Source: Planctomycetia bacterium | Lineage (GTDB): Bacteria > Planctomycetota > Planctomycetia > Gemmatales > Gemmataceae | Direction: 5' to 3' | Assembly: GCA_005773755.1 (NCBI GenBank) | Contig: SXHE01000144.1 | Coordinates: 1 to 7,265, forward strand | DNA: 7,265 bases | Part shown: positions 4,078-7,265 of the stretch, piece by piece | How the letters are laid out: each line of letters opens with the position of its first letter | Numbering within the stretch: position 1 is the stretch's first letter | Made by a program: the position numbers and the translations under genes | Notes under the pieces: model-generated | The model's database searches: none | The model's input: the letters and a program-made list of their open reading frames with translations, nothing else | Told to the model about the DNA's origin: nothing

Positions 4078-7000
4078 GCGGGAACTCCTAACGATGCCGG
4101 TATCGTATCGCGACACGGCGCACGAGTCAGCGCTTCACCGCGCGCGGCATCGGGGCGATGTTCGGGTACTTCGCGCGTTCGGCGCGCCACTTCTTCGCCC
4201 TCGTCCGGCTTGTTCGTCGCGGTGGACAGCTCGATCAGCCGGTCGAGCGCGTCCGGCAGCCGCGCCGCCAGCGGCAGCGGGATGCTCTTCTCGCGGGCCT
4301 TCATGCCCTCGTAGCCCGTCACCAGCAGCGGTTCGGCGTCGGCGTACTTCTTCAATCCCAGAAGCGCCGCCCCCAAGAGCGCCTGGGTGCCGAAGGTGCG
4401 CCACTCGTCGGTCTCGGCCTTCAGCGCGATGGCGAGGCTCTCGCGCAACAGCGGCTCGGCTTCGGCGTACTGCTTCAACTCCAACCGCAGGATGGCGCAC
4501 TTCACCAGTATGCGCGCGAGGGCCGCGCTCTCCTTCGGCAGCGCCTCGCGCGACGACTTCAGCAGCGCCTCCTGAAGCGTCACAGCCTCGGCCGGCTTGC
4601 CGCCGCGGGCGTAGGCTTCCATCAGCGGCTCGCCGGCCCAAGCGACGCCGCCGTTGTACGCCTCTTCCAGCAGCGAGATCGCTTCCTTGAACCGGCCGGC
4701 GTCTTTGTAGTTCACGCCGAGGTTCGCCACGGTCCCCTGCGTGCCCGGGTCGGCGCGGCCGAGTTTCTTCTCCTGAAGCCGGAGAATCTCCTCGAACAGC
4801 GGGACCGATTTGTCGAACCGTTGGAGCGACCAGTAGCTCGCCGCCACGCCGGTCATCACGTTGAGGGTTTCGGCGCTGTCGGGGCCGACCTTGCCTTTCA
4901 TCAGCTCGACCGTCTGCTCGAACAGCGGCAGCGCGAGATCGAGCTTCCCCGCGTCCCGGTAAGACCCCGCGAGGCCGTTCATGCACTCGAGCGTGCGGGC
5001 GTCGTTGACGGGCAGTTTGGCCTTCATCCGCTTCAGCGCGTCCTCGAAGAGCGGGATCGCGAGGTCCTGTCTCCCGGCGGCGCGGTAGCCCGACGCGAGG
5101 CCGTACATGCTGTGGAGCGTGTCGGGGTGGTCCGGGCCGGGTCTGACCCGCATCAGCTTGAACGTGTCCTCGAAGAGCGGCAGCGCGAGGGCGAGTTTCC
5201 CGGTGTCGCGGTAGGCCCACGCGAGGTTGCTCATGGTGGCGAGCGTGTCCGGGTGGTCCGGCTCCAATATCGCTTTCCGCAGTTTGAGCGTCTCTTCGAG
5301 AAGCGGCACCGCCGCGCCGGCCCGCCCGACGGCGAAGTACCCGCCGGCGAGGTTGTTCATGCTCGCGAGTGTGTCAGTGTGCTCCGGTCCGCGGAACTTT
5401 TTCATGAGCGGGAGCGTTTGTTCCCAGAGCGCCACCGCGTCGCGCGCGCGCCCGGCTGCGTGGTACGCGCTGCCGAGATTGTTCATGGTGTGCAGCGTGT
5501 GCGCGTCGGTCGGCCCCAGTGCGCTTTTCTGGAGCTTGAGCGCCTCCTCAAAGAGCGGCACGGCTTCGTCTAACCGCCCGGCAGCTTGGTAACTGTGGGC
5601 GAGGTTCGACATGCTCAACAGCGTAGCGCGATGGTTCGGTTCCAATTTGGCGCGCTGGCGCTTGAGCGTTTCTTCGTGCAGCGCGACCGCGTCCGCCGCC
5701 CGCCCGGAGCGGTGGTACGCGACCGCCAGACTGTTCTGCGCCTCCAGGGTGTCCGGGTCGTCCGCGCCGAGCCGCTTCTTGCGCGAGTTCGCCGTCACTT
5801 CGAGGAACTTGATGGCGCGCTCGTACTCACTCAGATTGCGGTACGACACGCCGATGATCCACGCGAGGTCGCCGACGGTGCGCTCCGAGAGGTCAGTGCG
5901 CTTCAGTAGCTTCTCGCCCGCGCGGTCGAGCAGTTCCTTCAGCGTCGCGTTGCGGGTCAACCCCTCGCCGCCCCAGCGCCCTTGCCCTTCGACGCTGGTG
6001 AGTGCCAAGAAATCGGCGCGGACGAAATCGGCGACCGCCTCGGCGTAGCCGCGCTCCTCGGCCTCCTTGAGGCGGGCCGACTTCTCGGCCGTCGCCGCCG
6101 CTTGCGCCTTCGCCCGCTCGTCGTTCGCCTCCTTCTCCTTCGCCTGAGCCACTGTCCGCTGCTTCTCCTCCGCGGCCCGCGCCGCTTCCTTCGCTTCGGC
6201 CTCCGCGCGGGCGATCCCTTCTTGCTTCTTCGCCTCCGCCTCCTGCCCGCGCGCGAACTCCGTTTGCCGCCGCGCCTCCAACAAGCCCAACGTGGTGCCG
6301 ATCACGCCGGCCAGCAGCGCGAACAGCACCAAGCTCGCGGCGATCACCTGCCCGCGGTTGCGCCGCACGAACTTCTTGATCCGGTAGCCCATGCTCGGCG
6401 GGTGCGCCTGTACCGGCTCGCCGGACAGGTAGCGCTGCACGTCGGCCGTGAACCCGTTGGCCGTCTCGTACCGGCGGGCGCGGTCCTTCTCCAGCGCCTT
6501 CATCACGATCCAGTCGAGCTCGTTCCGCAGCAGCCCGGTCAACTTCTTCGGCTCGGTGCCGCGATTGGCGCTCAGCGACGGCAGGGCGTCGGCCGTGGAC
6601 AGCTTCGTGCTCGGGCGCGGCGGCTCCTCCTCGCGCACCACGCGCAGGATTTCCAACAGCCCCTTCTTCTGCAACTCCTTCCCGGAGAACGGCGGACTGC
6701 CGGACAGCAGTTCGTACAGCAGCACCCCGAGGGCGTACACGTCCGAGCGGGTGTCGATGTCCAGGTTGTTGAACGTGGCCTGTTCCGGCGACATGTACTG
6801 CGGGGTGCCGACGACCCCGCCGAACCCGGTGTCGAGGGTGCGTTCCGTGAGGGTGCCGCCGGTCGCCTTGGCCACGCCGAAGTCGATCACCTTCACCACC
6901 GGCTTGTCGTCGTACAGGGCGACCAGCACGTTACTCGGCTTGATGTCGCTGTGAATGATCCCCTTCTGGTGCGCGTGCTGGATCGCCTGACACGCCTGCC

Positions 7001-7265
7001 CGAACAGGTCCAGCCGCGCCTTCGGCGTCTGCTTGTGGGCATCGCAGTAGTCGGTGATGGGCACGCCCTTCACCAACTCCATCACGAAGAACGGGCGGCC
7101 GTCGTGCAGCCCGCCGTCGAGCACTTTGGCGATGTTCGGGTGGTCCATCAGGGCCAGCGCCTGCCGCTCGGCCTCGAACCGGACCAGGACCTGCTTCGAG
7201 TCCATGCCGGCCTTGATCAGCTTCAGCGCCACGAACCGCTTCACCGGCTCCGTCTGCTTGGCCCG
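4074..7265 (-). CDS. Membrane-anchored Ser/Thr protein kinase with C-terminal TPR array (5' partial, probable 3' frameshift)
   Basis: The frame enters at 7265 already inside the kinase domain (RAKQTEPVKRFVALK), so the glycine loop and true start lie outside; the GTG at 7244 is an internal Val. Counting from 7265: VALK Lys at 15, catalytic loop IIHSDIKPSN with H105/S106/D107 (HRD Arg replaced by Ser), DFG at 128-130, GTPQYMSPE at about 153-161, and DTRSDVYALGVLLYELL. A single transmembrane helix lies at about 306-329, then an Ala/Glu/Lys-rich coiled coil (about 330-407), then a TPR array (about 463-883) of 42-residue units, then further TPR-like helices. This architecture, kinase inside and a large TPR domain outside, is widespread in planctomycetes and suggests a sensor kinase whose TPRs bind a partner; ligand and targets are unknown. 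The final ~40 residues read out of family; a one-base change at 4198-4200 restores an ending at 4127. Confidence 0.9.
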   Translation of the reverse strand, partial: RAKQTEPVKRFVALKLIKAGMDSKQVLVRFEAERQALALMDHPNIAKVLDGGLHDGRPFFVMELVKGVPITDYCDAHKQTPKARLDLFGQACQAIQHAHQKGIIHSDIKPSNVLVALYDDKPVVKVIDFGVAKATGGTLTERTLDTGFGGVVGTPQYMSPEQATFNNLDIDTRSDVYALGVLLYELLSGSPPFSGKELQKKGLLEILRVVREEEPPRPSTKLSTADALPSLSANRGTEPKKLTGLLRNELDWIVMKALEKDRARRYETANGFTADVQRYLSGEPVQAHPPSMGYRIKKFVRRNRGQVIAASLVLFALLAGVIGTTLGLLEARRQTEFARGQEAEAKKQEGIARAEAEAKEAARAAEEKQRTVAQAKEKEANDERAKAQAAATAEKSARLKEAEERGYAEAVADFVRADFLALTSVEGQGRWGGEGLTRNATLKELLDRAGEKLLKRTDLSERTVGDLAWIIGVSYRNLSEYERAIKFLEVTANSRKKRLGADDPDTLEAQNSLAVAYHRSGRAADAVALHEETLKRQRAKLEPNHRATLLSMSNLAHSYQAAGRLDEAVPLFEEALKLQKSALGPTDAHTLHTMNNLGSAYHAAGRARDAVALWEQTLPLMKKFRGPEHTDTLASMNNLAGGYFAVGRAGAAVPLLEETLKLRKAILEPDHPDTLATMSNLAWAYRDTGKLALALPLFEDTFKLMRVRPGPDHPDTLHSMYGLASGYRAAGRQDLAIPLFEDALKRMKAKLPVNDARTLECMNGLAGSYRDAGKLDLALPLFEQTVELMKGKVGPDSAETLNVMTGVAASYWSLQRFDKSVPLFEEILRLQEKKLGRADPGTQGTVANLGVNYKDAGRFKEAISLLEEAYNGGVAWAGEPLMEAYARGGKPAEAVTLQEALLKSSREALPKESAALARILVKCAILRLELKQYAEAEPLLRESLAIALKAETDEWRTFGTQALLGAALLGLKKYADAEPLLVTGYEGMKAREKSIPLPLAARLPDALDRLIELSTATNKPDEGEEVARRTREVPEHRPDAARGEALTRAPCRDTIPASLGVPA
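4085..4089 (-). promoter_or_regulatory. Shine-Dalgarno of nuoC
   Basis: On the minus strand this reads AGGAG, 7 nt before the ATG at 4077-4075. It decides the nuoC start in favour of the 177-aa form. Confidence 0.6.
4127..4200 (-). other. Out-of-frame 3' end of the kinase gene: probable one-base insertion
   Basis: As read, the frame after NKPDEG gives EEVARRTREVPEHRPDAARG and runs on to a TGA at 4074-4076. If one C of the CCC at 4198-4200 is removed, the minus strand instead reads NKPDEAKKWRAERAKYPNIA followed by PMPRAVKR and a TGA at 4127-4129. The second version is hydrophilic and helical and agrees with the C-terminal wording I recall for Gemmata kinase-TPR proteins (KPDEAKKWRAERAKYP). 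The insertion may be a genuine mutation or a sequencing or assembly error. Confidence 0.8.
4617..5879 (-). repeat. Coding tandem repeat: ten TPR units, 126-bp period
   Basis: Within the kinase gene, the motif TLxxMxNLAxxY recurs every 42 residues without insertions or deletions for nine consecutive units (for example TLEAQNSLAVAY, TLLSMSNLAHSY, TLHTMNNLGSAY, TLASMNNLAGGY, TLATMSNLAWAY). It is preceded by one unit offset by a single residue (TVGDLAWIIGVSY). Each unit continues AGRxxxAVPLFEExLKLxKxxLGPDHPD, the TPR_10/TPR_12 (kinesin light chain-like) pattern. Units are diverged at DNA level, indicating old duplications under protein-level constraint. Confidence 0.85.

Noticed and set aside
4158..5573. 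Long open frame on the plus strand opposite the TPR array
   Set aside because: It is an antisense shadow of the repeat-coding region: Arg/His/Val-rich, with a periodicity inherited from the 126-bp repeats, and no SD or family motif.
4617..5879. CRISPR-like or minisatellite array
   Set aside because: The 126-bp periodicity is in frame and conserved at protein level as TPRs; the DNA units are diverged and have no spacer structure.
7242..7244. GTG as the start of the kinase
   Set aside because: The seven upstream in-frame residues (RAKQTEP) fit the kinase domain just before the VALK motif and the frame is open to the window edge, so the Val is internal and the gene is 5' truncated.

Overview
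The window looks like chromosomal DNA from a planctomycete of the Gemmata type. It is GC-rich, it encodes a very large membrane Ser/Thr kinase with a C-terminal TPR array, its NuoD has wording I associate with planctomycete complex I, and its secreted proteins start with short signal peptides followed by proline-rich stretches. This assignment is inference from protein style; no rRNA or tRNA is present.

Layout, left to right. Positions 1-90 (minus) hold the first 30 codons of an exported protein. Positions 163-342 (minus) hold a 59-aa protein resembling only the C-terminal part of DUF1778 (TacA-type) antitoxins. Positions 373-599 are a non-coding inverted-repeat element made of GC-rich hairpin modules, placed just beyond the nuoD stop. 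Positions 611-1891 (minus) are nuoD, 1943-2764 (minus) an FkbM-family methyltransferase with an N-terminal anchor or Tat-like signal, 2831-3520 (plus) a secreted SGNH/GDSL hydrolase, 3544-4077 (minus) nuoC, and 4074-7265 (minus, 5' end outside the window) the kinase-TPR protein.

nuoC and nuoD encode neighbouring subunits of the NADH:quinone oxidoreductase peripheral arm. They keep their usual order and strand but are separated by about 1.65 kb carrying two genes with no evident link to respiration, one of them on the opposite strand.

The most concrete anomaly is in the kinase gene. The last ~40 residues before its stop are not TPR-like, but removing one C from the CCC at 4198-4200 restores a family-like C-terminus ending at a stop at 4127-4129. 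The apparent 4-nt overlap of the kinase stop with the nuoC start is therefore probably a by-product of a one-base insertion or a sequencing error. The same gene has HSD instead of HRD in its catalytic loop. I did not find a clearly new multi-gene system; the best leads are the hairpin element, the kinase lesions, the split nuoC/nuoD pair and the antitoxin-tail mini-protein.
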